From NCBI GenBank assembly GCA_937930625.1, contig CALHBW010000071.1, positions 1 to 5,819 on the forward strand: 5,819 nucleotides of DNA. The letters are read 5' to 3'. The stretch is from an uncultured Saprospiraceae bacterium (GTDB lineage: Bacteria > Bacteroidota > Bacteroidia > Chitinophagales > Saprospiraceae). A program made the position numbers and the translations under genes. The notes below the pieces were generated by a model, which searched no databases, was not told where the DNA came from, and was given only the letters and a program-made list of their open reading frames with translations. Numbering within the stretch: position 1 is the first letter of the stretch; the number at the start of each line of letters is the position of its first letter. Below are positions 1 to 5,461 of the stretch, one piece after another.

Positions 1-1
1 T

Positions 2-577
2 GTATTCGGGCGATATTACGAAGACCAACTGGTGAATATCAAGAATATTTGGCGGAATTTGCCGCATGATTGGCAGTTGATTGTGAAGGAACATACGAAT
101 GCGGTGGGAGATAGAAGTTTGGCTTTTTATCAGGAATTGGATGCTTTGCCGAATTTACATTTTGTACATGAATCAACTAATTCATGGACACTGATTAATC
201 AAGCAAAATTGGTCGTAACCGTAACAGGAACAATTGCTTATGAAGCTGCTTTGATGCAAGTTCCTTCGCTGACTTTAGCTCCTACTTTTTTTAATCGTAT
301 GAATTATTGTCGGCAAATTACGTGGAATGAATTGAATGATTGTACGGATTTGAGTTTGCTTTGTGAGGAATTGAAATCGGAAGAAGATAATCGTTTGGAA
401 TTTTGCCAATATTTGTGGCGCAATTCATTTGAAGGAACTTTTTCTGACCCAAATGCGAATCCGAAAATTATGGAGAAAGCAAATGTGCGTAAAGTGGCGG
501 AGGGGTTTTTACGAATTTTGACTCGTGATGTGCATACATACGCGGGGGACAGGCTGGAAGCCTGTGCTACTTTATGA
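2..577 (+). CDS. Capsule-type glycosyltransferase, C-terminal part (5' end outside window)
   Basis: The frame is open from the first bases of the window, so the gene begins upstream; the GTG at 32 is an internal valine codon. The visible 191 residues resemble the C-terminal half of GT-B-fold capsular/surface polysaccharide synthesis proteins (Capsule_synth-like). There is a KEH motif near visible residues 29-31, in the segment that in this family reads like 'lvvKEHp', followed by VVTVTGTIAYEAAL at about 71-84, the typical donor-binding Rossmann segment with a conserved E after TGT. No membrane segment or signal is visible, so a cytoplasmic sugar transferase or glycan-assembly role is inferred. 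The last ten residues, GDRLEACATL, are encoded by a REP-like palindrome and are probably not ancestral. The stop overlaps the next start as ATGA, suggesting translational coupling with the wzy-like gene. Donor and acceptor sugars cannot be told from sequence. Confidence 0.72.
   Translation, partial: VFGRYYEDQLVNIKNIWRNLPHDWQLIVKEHTNAVGDRSLAFYQELDALPNLHFVHESTNSWTLINQAKLVVTVTGTIAYEAALMQVPSLTLAPTFFNRMNYCRQITWNELNDCTDLSLLCEELKSEEDNRLEFCQYLWRNSFEGTFSDPNANPKIMEKANVRKVAEGFLRILTRDVHTYAGDRLEACATL
541..572. repeat. REP-like palindromic element at the gene 1/gene 2 junction
   Basis: A G/C-rich patch in A/T-rich surroundings. It contains a perfect 7-bp stem, ACAGGCT (549-555) and AGCCTGT (559-565), with loop GGA, flanked by GGGGG and GCTAC. 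Translated, it gives DRLEACATL in one frame and GTGWKPVLL in another. From general knowledge, both strings recur as spurious C-termini in many unrelated bacterial genomes because this REP-like palindrome is dispersed there; such repeats are mobilised in trans by TnpA-REP (RAYT) transposases. Here it supplies the last codons of the upstream gene and ends just before the next start codon. The element limits are approximate because only one copy is in view. Confidence 0.65.
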
Positions 578-1827
578 AATACTTGGTCGTCATATTATTT
601 ATTGCACTTTCGATGACAGATATAAGTGTGGCATCGGTGGGAAAAGCACCATTGACACCCTTTCATTTGCTGATGGCTTTGTATATCGGATATGTGACGT
701 TGTTTTCAAAGAAATCCGCTTTGGGCTTGCCGATGCTTTTGGTGTTGCTTGGCGGTTTTTTCTTGGTGAATAATGTGATAAATTACCCTGCAATACGCCT
801 GACTTCATTGATATATTCATTGGCTTTTGTAGCGGAGATGATTTTGTTGTACAACTTATTGAAGCAAAGTGACAAAGCACAATTAGAGTGGATTTTCGTA
901 GTGATTTTGGGGATGTTTTTTGCAAATATATTACTCGCAACATTTGCAATGAAAATCGGACATACACGGTCATTGGCAGGTGGATTGATTGGTATTACGG
1001 AGACAGTGGACGGGAGTCGCCCGTGTGGATTTTCATCTGAGCCTTCCTATGCGGCATTTATTGTGAGTATTTGTTTTTTGTGTTGGAATAATTTACGGAA
1101 TTATGCACAAGACAAAGCCTTTTATTTGATGTTAAGTGCTTATGCTTTATCGGTTGTTTTATTGGGTTCAGCTTACGGAATATTGTTAGCACTTGTGGTG
1201 GGTTTGGGATGGGTTTGGTATTACTTTAAACGTTTTGATACAGCTCTGAAATTAGTACTTTTAGTACCCTTTATTTTAATGGCAAGGTCGGCAACTAATT
1301 TTGTACAATATTCAGATAATGAGTCGATTGTAAGGCTTCGTGAAGTAGCTGAAATTTTGGAAAATGATACTTATACCACTGAAAAAATGATGAGAAAACT
1401 ACAAAAAGCAGACCCTAGTGCCTTTGCCCGAATTGGTGTGCCATACTATCTGTTTAAAGATGAAAAAGACTTGGGAAAACTGATGCTCGGAAAGGGCGCA
1501 GGTGCAGCAGGTGTGGACATTCCGAAGGCTATGGCAGGTTTTGTAATTGACGAGGATGACGACGAGTTTGATACGGGGATTATACCTGCATTTATTTATG
1601 ATTACGGTTTTATTGGCTTTGGTTTGTTGTTGGTTTTTGTGGTCACTTTTCTTTGGAAATTACCGTTTACTTTTTGGTTGTTTTTTGTGATGTTATTGCC
1701 GAATGCGAATATCAATACGCAGTTGTTTTGGTTTTTGATAGCGGCATTTTTGGGGACTTCTTTATTCGCGCTTCGCGCAGCGACGGTTGGTGACGATACC
1801 GTAATGACTGCTTTAGCTGTCAAGTGA
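574..1827 (+). CDS. O-antigen polymerase/ligase-like polytopic membrane protein (Wzy/WaaL type)
   Basis: A 417-residue, very hydrophobic protein with roughly ten or eleven predicted membrane segments, by eye at about 1-20, 30-45, 51-68, 75-96, 104-126, 157-172, 183-197, 199-218, 224-237, 337-360, 363-376 and 381-400. Residues R149 to S158 read RPCGFSSEPS, matching the R-x-x-G-x-x-x-EPS motif found in O-antigen polymerases and ligases. It is followed by GSAYGILLAL at 198-207, the usual 'S-x-S/G-x-G' helix start. A large extracytoplasmic loop spans about 238-336 and contains an LGKGAGA turn and an acidic run at 326-332. The likely role is periplasmic polymerisation of lipid-linked repeat units or their transfer to an acceptor; sequence alone does not separate Wzy from WaaL. 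The start ATG overlaps the upstream stop (ATGA). The last residues (about 410-417) are encoded by an arm of a 26-bp inverted repeat, so the native C-terminus may have been altered. Confidence 0.8.
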   Translation: MKYLVVILFIALSMTDISVASVGKAPLTPFHLLMALYIGYVTLFSKKSALGLPMLLVLLGGFFLVNNVINYPAIRLTSLIYSLAFVAEMILLYNLLKQSDKAQLEWIFVVILGMFFANILLATFAMKIGHTRSLAGGLIGITETVDGSRPCGFSSEPSYAAFIVSICFLCWNNLRNYAQDKAFYLMLSAYALSVVLLGSAYGILLALVVGLGWVWYYFKRFDTALKLVLLVPFILMARSATNFVQYSDNESIVRLREVAEILENDTYTTEKMMRKLQKADPSAFARIGVPYYLFKDEKDLGKLMLGKGAGAAGVDIPKAMAGFVIDEDDDEFDTGIIPAFIYDYGFIGFGLLLVFVVTFLWKLPFTFWLFFVMLLPNANINTQLFWFLIAAFLGTSLFALRAATVGDDTVMTALAVK

Positions 1828-1915
1828 GTTGAAAAAAAAATAATTATAATATATTCATTTAAAGCAATTTATAAATTAAAATTGTTATACACTTGACAGC
1901 TAAAGCAGTCATTAC
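1801..1915. repeat. Perfect 26-bp inverted repeat pair with 63-bp A/T-rich spacer
   Basis: The arms at 1801-1826 (begins GTAATGACTGC, ends GTCAAGTG) and 1890-1915 (begins CACTTGAC, ends GCAGTCATTAC) are exact reverse complements over 26 bp. They enclose 63 bp that are almost all A/T and contain a 12-bp palindrome, AATTTATAAATT (1866-1877). Each arm is itself an imperfect palindrome (TGACtGCTttAGCtGTCA). Just outside the left arm are two further small hairpins, GCGC-TTC-GCGC and ACGGT/ACCGT, absent on the right. The left arm covers the end of the wzy-like gene and part of its stop codon. No target duplication is seen at the arm ends. Possible identities are an invertible promoter segment, a small MITE, or an operon-internal RNA hairpin; the sequence alone does not decide. 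Confidence 0.85.
1829..1857 (+). promoter_or_regulatory. Possible weak Bacteroidota-type promoter inside the inverted-repeat spacer
   Basis: TTG at 1829-1831 followed 18 nt later by TATATTCA (1850-1857) partly fits the Bacteroidota pattern TTG...TAnnTTTG, but the last two bases of the -7 box do not match. In an A/T-rich spacer such matches arise easily by chance. If real, it would read toward the GT4 gene in the present orientation. Confidence 0.18.
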
Positions 1916-1946
1916 AGGGCATTTTCGTCCGATAATTTCAGACTCA

Positions 1947-3095
1947 ATGAAAAAAATTAAACTTTTAGTAGATGCCCGTAATTTTGGGGGCGAAGGTCAG
2001 GGCAGCTTGACTTATTTGAAGGGCTTATATTTGGCTTTGCTGGAAAACTATGGCGATGTATATGAATTGTATTTTGCAGGATATGATGAGGCGGCGGTGA
2101 TGGAAGTTTTTGGCGCGTATAATGTTCGTTTTTTATTATTAAAAAATAAATCGCGATTGAAATTATGGTTGAATGAATTTCCTGATTTAATTCGCGAAAA
2201 TAATATTGAATTTGCTCATTTTCAATACATTACACCAATAAAAAAAACCTGCCAATACATCGTCACTACACATGATGTATTGTTTAATGACTTTCCGGGA
2301 GAATTTGGTTGGAGTTATCGAACCCAACGTAATTTTCTGTTCAAACGCTCACTTTTACAAAGCGATATTCGGCTGACAGTTTCGGAATATTCACGTCGAA
2401 AAATAGCTCAACATTACCGCATTGACGCAGATACTATCTCCATTACCCCTAATGCGCCGATGGAGTCATTTCTCCAACCTTTTGACCGAAATAAATCAGA
2501 ACAATTCGTACAAGATAAATTTGGATTGGATAAATACATCCTTTACGTAAGTCGGCTCGAACCTCGTAAAAATCACTTGGCGTTATTGGACGCATGGCAG
2601 GATTTAGAATTAGCAAAGCAAGGCATACACCTTGTCTTTGTAGGAAATAATACATTGAATGACAGTTCATTAACCCATTCATTTAATCATTTAACCGAAA
2701 AAGAAACTGCTCATTTTCATTGGATGAAAAATGTAAGTGATGAGCATTTATTGGAATTGTATCGTGCTGCTAATTTATTCGTTTATCCATCGAAAGCCGA
2801 GGGATTTGGCATACCGCCATTGGAAGCGGCGGTATTGGGCGTGAATACGATTTGTTCGAATGTAACTGCTATGCAGGATTTTAATTTTTTCAAAAACAAT
2901 CATATCTCACCCGATAATTTGGACTTATTGAAGACGATGATTTCGCAGAACCTGACACTAGCTCCCGAACGAGTTGAGTTGGACAATATTGCTCGTATTA
3001 TTCGTGAAAAATATTCTTGGGAAAGAAGTGCGGAGGTATTGCACGGAGAGGTTTTGAGGTGTTTGGATGTTGCTTATCGGAGGATTGCAGCGTAG
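1947..3095 (+). CDS. Family-4 (GT-B) glycosyltransferase
   Basis: A 382-residue cytoplasmic retaining glycosyltransferase of the GT4/RfaB-like group. The N-terminal MKKIKLLVDARNFGG is followed by the usual glycine-rich loop (about 13-20). THD at 108-110 and VSEYSRR at 145-151 belong to the first Rossmann domain, and TPNAP near 167-171 forms the interdomain linker. The second domain carries YVSRLEPRKNH (about 200-210, with donor-phosphate R203 and K208) and the diagnostic E-x7-E motif EGFGIPPLE with E285 and E293. Length and domain order are complete. The frame stays open upstream to an ATG at 1893, but that extension is encoded by an arm of the 26-bp inverted repeat, whereas 1947 gives the canonical family N-terminus. 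The gene follows the wzy-like gene by about 120 nt and most likely adds a sugar to the same repeat unit. Its sugar specificity (for example mannose) is not determinable. Confidence 0.88.
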   Translation: MKKIKLLVDARNFGGEGQGSLTYLKGLYLALLENYGDVYELYFAGYDEAAVMEVFGAYNVRFLLLKNKSRLKLWLNEFPDLIRENNIEFAHFQYITPIKKTCQYIVTTHDVLFNDFPGEFGWSYRTQRNFLFKRSLLQSDIRLTVSEYSRRKIAQHYRIDADTISITPNAPMESFLQPFDRNKSEQFVQDKFGLDKYILYVSRLEPRKNHLALLDAWQDLELAKQGIHLVFVGNNTLNDSSLTHSFNHLTEKETAHFHWMKNVSDEHLLELYRAANLFVYPSKAEGFGIPPLEAAVLGVNTICSNVTAMQDFNFFKNNHISPDNLDLLKTMISQNLTLAPERVELDNIARIIREKYSWERSAEVLHGEVLRCLDVAYRRIAA

Positions 3096-3106
3096 GTGGT
3101 TAACAC

Positions 3107-3169
3107 GCAGAGGGTGTTAGAGTTCGCAGAGGCTTGATAATTATCCTCTGCGAACTCTGTGTTCTCTGC
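3107..3169. repeat. CTCTGCG-type palindromic intergenic repeat
   Basis: A perfect 14-bp inverted repeat, AGAGTTCGCAGAGG (3119-3132) and CCTCTGCGAACTCT (3145-3158), with a 12-nt loop that overlaps the 10-bp palindrome GATAATTATC (3136-3145). After a short mismatch the pairing resumes as GCAGAG (3107-3112) with CTCTGC (3164-3169). The CTCTGCGAACTCTGTGTTCTCTGC wording, split here by position 3146-3169, resembles dispersed intergenic repeats known from several environmental bacterial groups (from memory, unverified). There is no T-tract after the stem, so a classic intrinsic terminator is less likely, although the hairpin may still stabilise or end the polysaccharide mRNA. It lies between the GT4 gene and the defence pair. 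Confidence 0.7.
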
Positions 3170-3317
3170 TTGAAACAAATTGAACGTTTTATAGGGAATT
3201 GCTTGGATAAAACAATTTAAATACTGGACTTTCTATCTTTAATGTCATATATTGCATCTAAAAGCAATTTTTTGTAAATTTATTCCAAATATTGGCTTTT
3301 TATTTAAAAAACAAGAA

Positions 3318-4661
3318 ATGCTCATCGAATTTTCAGTTAGTAATTTTAAATCTATTAAAGAAAGTAAGAGCTTAAAATTAGCTTCGTCCAAGAAATTTTC
3401 ATCTAATGAACTTGAGGATAATATTACCTTGCCGGATGAATTTTATAAGGTATCAATCGTTAAATCTGCGGTGCTGTTTGGGGGGAATGCTTCGGGGAAA
3501 AGTAATATGCTAAAGGCTATTCAAGCACTATCTTTCTTGGTTGAACATTCTATGAACTTCAAACTTGATGAAAAAATAGAACTGTATAGTCCTTTCAAAT
3601 TATCGGCTAAAAATAAGGCTAATCCAACCAATTTTAACATTCTTTTCATTGCAAAAAATAATATAAAATATTTTTACAATATTGAGTTTAATGCAACTCA
3701 ATTTTTAAAAGAAGAACTATATTTTTATCCTCAAACTGAAAAGCCGAGAAAGACACTGGTTTTTAGACGAACTTTAGGAGAACAGACCGAATTTGGAACA
3801 TATTATGAAGGCACGAAAGTAATCGAAGTTTATGATAATCAACTCATTTTATCTCAAGTTGCAACTCGCCCTATAAAATCATTGATTGCCCCTTTTCGTT
3901 TCTTTTCAAAATATTTATTCTGCTCTACTATACATGATACAAGGTATGATGATGCGATTATTCAATCATTTACGAAGCTGCTGAATGAACAATCCTCTGC
4001 GTTTAAAGCTAATATTAATAAATTAATCAGAGCTGCTGACACCGGAATCCTTGAAATCAGAACAAAGGAGCATAAGGAAGAAGCCTTCAAATTTCCAGAA
4101 GATATACCTCAAAAAGTAAAAGAGGAATTAATTGAAAGATTTAGACATCGCATCAAAACAGTACATAATGTTTACGAGGATGGCAATGAAAATGAGAAAA
4201 TTATAGGTGAAGAATTATTTGATATTACTGAAGAATCAACGGGTACAATTAAGTTATTGGTTGTAGGTGGGCTTATCCTTGATGCACTTGAATATGGGTC
4301 AACAATTATAATTGATGAATTGGATAAAAGTTTGCATCCGCTTGTTTCCGCAATGCTTATTCAATTATTTAATAGCCCTGAGAACAATCCGAATAACGCC
4401 CAATTAATTTTTGCCACACATGATATATCCTTGATTAACAGGAATTTATTCAGGTTAGACCAAATCTATTTTGCTGAAAAAGATTTTAAAGGAATATCCA
4501 ATTATTATAGGTTATCAGATTTTACGAATTTATCCAAAGTTGCACCATTATCCAAATGGTATCTGTTGGGCAGATTTGGAGCAACACCTATGATAGACGA
4601 ATATGAACTTTCGCTTGATTTAGACAATGTAGAAAAATATGAAAGCCAACAAGTACATTAG
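3318..4661 (+). CDS. rloA: AAA/ABC-type ATPase of an AbiL-like (RloA) phage-defence pair
   Basis: A 447-residue ATPase of the COG1106 type (AAA_21/SMC-like head, no long coiled coil), equivalent to RloA or AbiLi. The N-terminus MLIEFSVSNFKSIKE is the typical first strand. Walker A is GGNASGKS at residues 55-62, the ABC-like signature is ESTGT at 306-310, Walker B is TIIIDELD with D333 and E334, then LHP at 339-341, and the switch histidine lies in ATHD (H368). The C-terminal YLLGRFGATP (about 415-424) is also typical, so the protein looks complete and active. The frame reaches a TTG at 3252, but the ATG at 3318 gives the family N-terminus. The gene overlaps the RloB-family gene by 23 nt, so the two are co-transcribed and probably form a complex. 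By family knowledge it would be the sensor/regulator ATPase that controls the nuclease-like partner. A -7-like TATCTTTA lies at 3234-3241 without a convincing -33 box. It is visibly more A/T-rich than the glycan genes, consistent with horizontal acquisition. Confidence 0.85.
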   Translation: MLIEFSVSNFKSIKESKSLKLASSKKFSSNELEDNITLPDEFYKVSIVKSAVLFGGNASGKSNMLKAIQALSFLVEHSMNFKLDEKIELYSPFKLSAKNKANPTNFNILFIAKNNIKYFYNIEFNATQFLKEELYFYPQTEKPRKTLVFRRTLGEQTEFGTYYEGTKVIEVYDNQLILSQVATRPIKSLIAPFRFFSKYLFCSTIHDTRYDDAIIQSFTKLLNEQSSAFKANINKLIRAADTGILEIRTKEHKEEAFKFPEDIPQKVKEELIERFRHRIKTVHNVYEDGNENEKIIGEELFDITEESTGTIKLLVVGGLILDALEYGSTIIIDELDKSLHPLVSAMLIQLFNSPENNPNNAQLIFATHDISLINRNLFRLDQIYFAEKDFKGISNYYRLSDFTNLSKVAPLSKWYLLGRFGATPMIDEYELSLDLDNVEKYESQQVH

Positions 4662-5223
4662 AATACTTTGCGAAGGTGAAAAGACTGAACCAAACTATTT
4701 TAGGGGGATTATTAAGGCGAATAGAATACGGGGAGCGCGTGTTGTCAAACCAAAAGATAATTCTCCTTTGGGTATCGTGAAGGCAGCAAAAGAGGAAATA
4801 AAAATTGCCAAAAAATCTAAAATACCTGCTTCCGAAATAGAGGTTTGGGTGGTATTTGACAAAGACCAACATGCCAAGCTGCCGGATGCCTTTCAAATGG
4901 CAAGAGATAATGGAATTAAAGTTGCTTTTTCAAATGTCTGCTTTGAATTTTGGGTTTTATTGCATTATGAAAAAAGTACCAAACCCTTCTCAAATTGTGA
5001 TGAAATCATAAAATATATCAGAACAAATCATGATGCCGATTACCTGAAAAAGAATGACCACTACGAAAGACTTTATGATAAAATTGAGGCAGCTATCACT
5101 AATAACAAGTGGTTGCTTAACAAACATTGGATATATGAACTCGAAAAAGGAACAGCTATATATGACTTAAATCCTTATACAGATGTTTACTATTTGGTTT
5201 CATTCCTCAGAAATTTAGACTAA
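4639..5223 (+). CDS. rloB: RloB-family TOPRIM-like effector of the AbiL-like defence pair
   Basis: A 194-residue protein with the RloB (AbiLii) layout and normal length. The N-terminal ILCEGEKTEPNYF (residues 9-21) carries the acidic E12/E14/E17 cluster of TOPRIM-like folds. VVFDKDQH (71-78) provides the D74-x-D76 metal-binding pair. CFEFWVLLHYE (101-111) is the characteristic FE-W-LLH motif, and NPYTDVYYLV (178-187) near the C-terminus matches the family's ending. From family knowledge this is a metal-dependent TOPRIM nuclease-like effector; its exact substrate (DNA, tRNA or other RNA) is not known from sequence. It starts inside the last codons of the ATPase gene (23-nt overlap), indicating translational coupling and tight stoichiometry. 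No membrane segment is seen. Its TAA stop coincides with the target-site copy of a MITE-like insertion, which leaves the coding sequence intact. Confidence 0.85.
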   Translation: MKANKYIRILCEGEKTEPNYFRGIIKANRIRGARVVKPKDNSPLGIVKAAKEEIKIAKKSKIPASEIEVWVVFDKDQHAKLPDAFQMARDNGIKVAFSNVCFEFWVLLHYEKSTKPFSNCDEIIKYIRTNHDADYLKKNDHYERLYDKIEAAITNNKWLLNKHWIYELEKGTAIYDLNPYTDVYYLVSFLRNLD

Positions 5224-5377
5224 GAGCATGTTTGGGCGTTTTTCTGCCTGACAACCAATATCTTGTGAACTTGACTTCATATCAAATCAGTCACTTATCC
5301 CAATAAACTCCTTCTTTGATATTTCGCCAAAACCACAAGCTATTGATTATCAGTTTAAAAAACGCCCAAACATGCTC
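5224..5377. mobile_element. MITE-like element (154 bp) with 20-bp terminal inverted repeats and TAA target duplication
   Basis: The ends GAGCATGTTTGGGCGTTTTT (5224-5243) and its exact reverse complement (5358-5377) are perfect terminal inverted repeats. They are flanked by TAA on both sides (5221-5223 and 5378-5380), consistent with a 3-bp target duplication. The inner ~114 bp contains no open frame of useful length on either strand, so it cannot encode a transposase. Ends beginning GAG with a T-N-A duplication are known for the IS1031-type branch of the IS5 family, so trans-mobilisation by such an element is a reasonable inference. The pairing would run one base further using the flanking A/T, because the duplication is itself partly symmetric. 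Removing one TAA and the element restores an ordinary rloB stop followed directly by the terminator. Confidence 0.72.
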
Positions 5378-5379
5378 TA

Positions 5380-5426
5380 AAACAAAAAGCGTCATTTCGA
5401 TTGAATCGAAATGACGCTTTTTGTTT
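5380..5426. terminator. Bidirectional intrinsic terminator between convergent genes
   Basis: A perfect 23-bp inverted repeat (5380-5402 and 5404-5426) around a single central G. The G/C-containing core AAGCGTCATTTCGAT is bordered by A-runs on the left and T-runs on the right (TTTTTGTTT), so the hairpin plus U-tract works for both transcription directions. In practice the loop is TTGAA or TGA. It ends the rloA-rloB transcript on the + strand and the amidohydrolase transcript on the - strand. Confidence 0.88.
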
Positions 5427-5437
5427 ATAAAATTTAT

Positions 5438-5461
5438 CTCGCAACTCGGCACTCGCTACTC
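5438..5461. repeat. Short degenerate ACTCG tandem repeat
   Basis: CTCGCAACTCGGCACTCG followed by CTACTC shows three imperfect copies of a unit like (G)CAACTCG just after the amidohydrolase stop codon. Similar CTCGCAACTCG strings occur as intergenic low-complexity repeats in other Bacteroidota (from memory, not checked). No function is proposed. Confidence 0.4.

Noticed and set aside
525..773. Open frame of 82 codons starting inside gene 1
   Set aside because: It spans a gene boundary and begins with GTGWKPVLL, the spurious translation of the REP-like palindrome, then runs out of frame through wzy.
599..973. Open frame of 124 codons on the - strand
   Set aside because: It lies wholly inside the wzy-like gene, has no recognisable motif, and is the antisense shadow of hydrophobic codons.
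1893..1946. Upstream start of the GT4 gene (18 extra residues)
   Set aside because: The extension is encoded by the right arm of the 26-bp inverted repeat. MKKIKLLVDARNFGG at 1947 is the normal GT4 beginning.
3252..3317. TTG start giving 22 extra residues to the ATPase
   Set aside because: The ATG at 3318 starts exactly at the conserved first strand (MLIEFSVSNF); the extra segment looks like untranslated A/T-rich leader.
4588..4896. Open frame of 102 codons on the - strand
   Set aside because: It is antisense to the rloA/rloB overlap and the strongly supported RloB N-terminus, with no family resemblance of its own.
3318..5223. Identification as PARIS (AriA-AriB) or Septu (PtuA-PtuB)
   Set aside because: The partner has RloB motifs (CEGEKTE, FEFWVLLH) and a length of 194 residues, not the DUF4435/TOPRIM AriB pattern or the HNH motif of PtuB.
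5223..5378. Reading the inverted repeat after rloB as a terminator
   Set aside because: The arms are 114 bp apart and flanked by TAA repeats, which fits transposon ends; a separate compact terminator hairpin with T-tract follows at 5380-5426.
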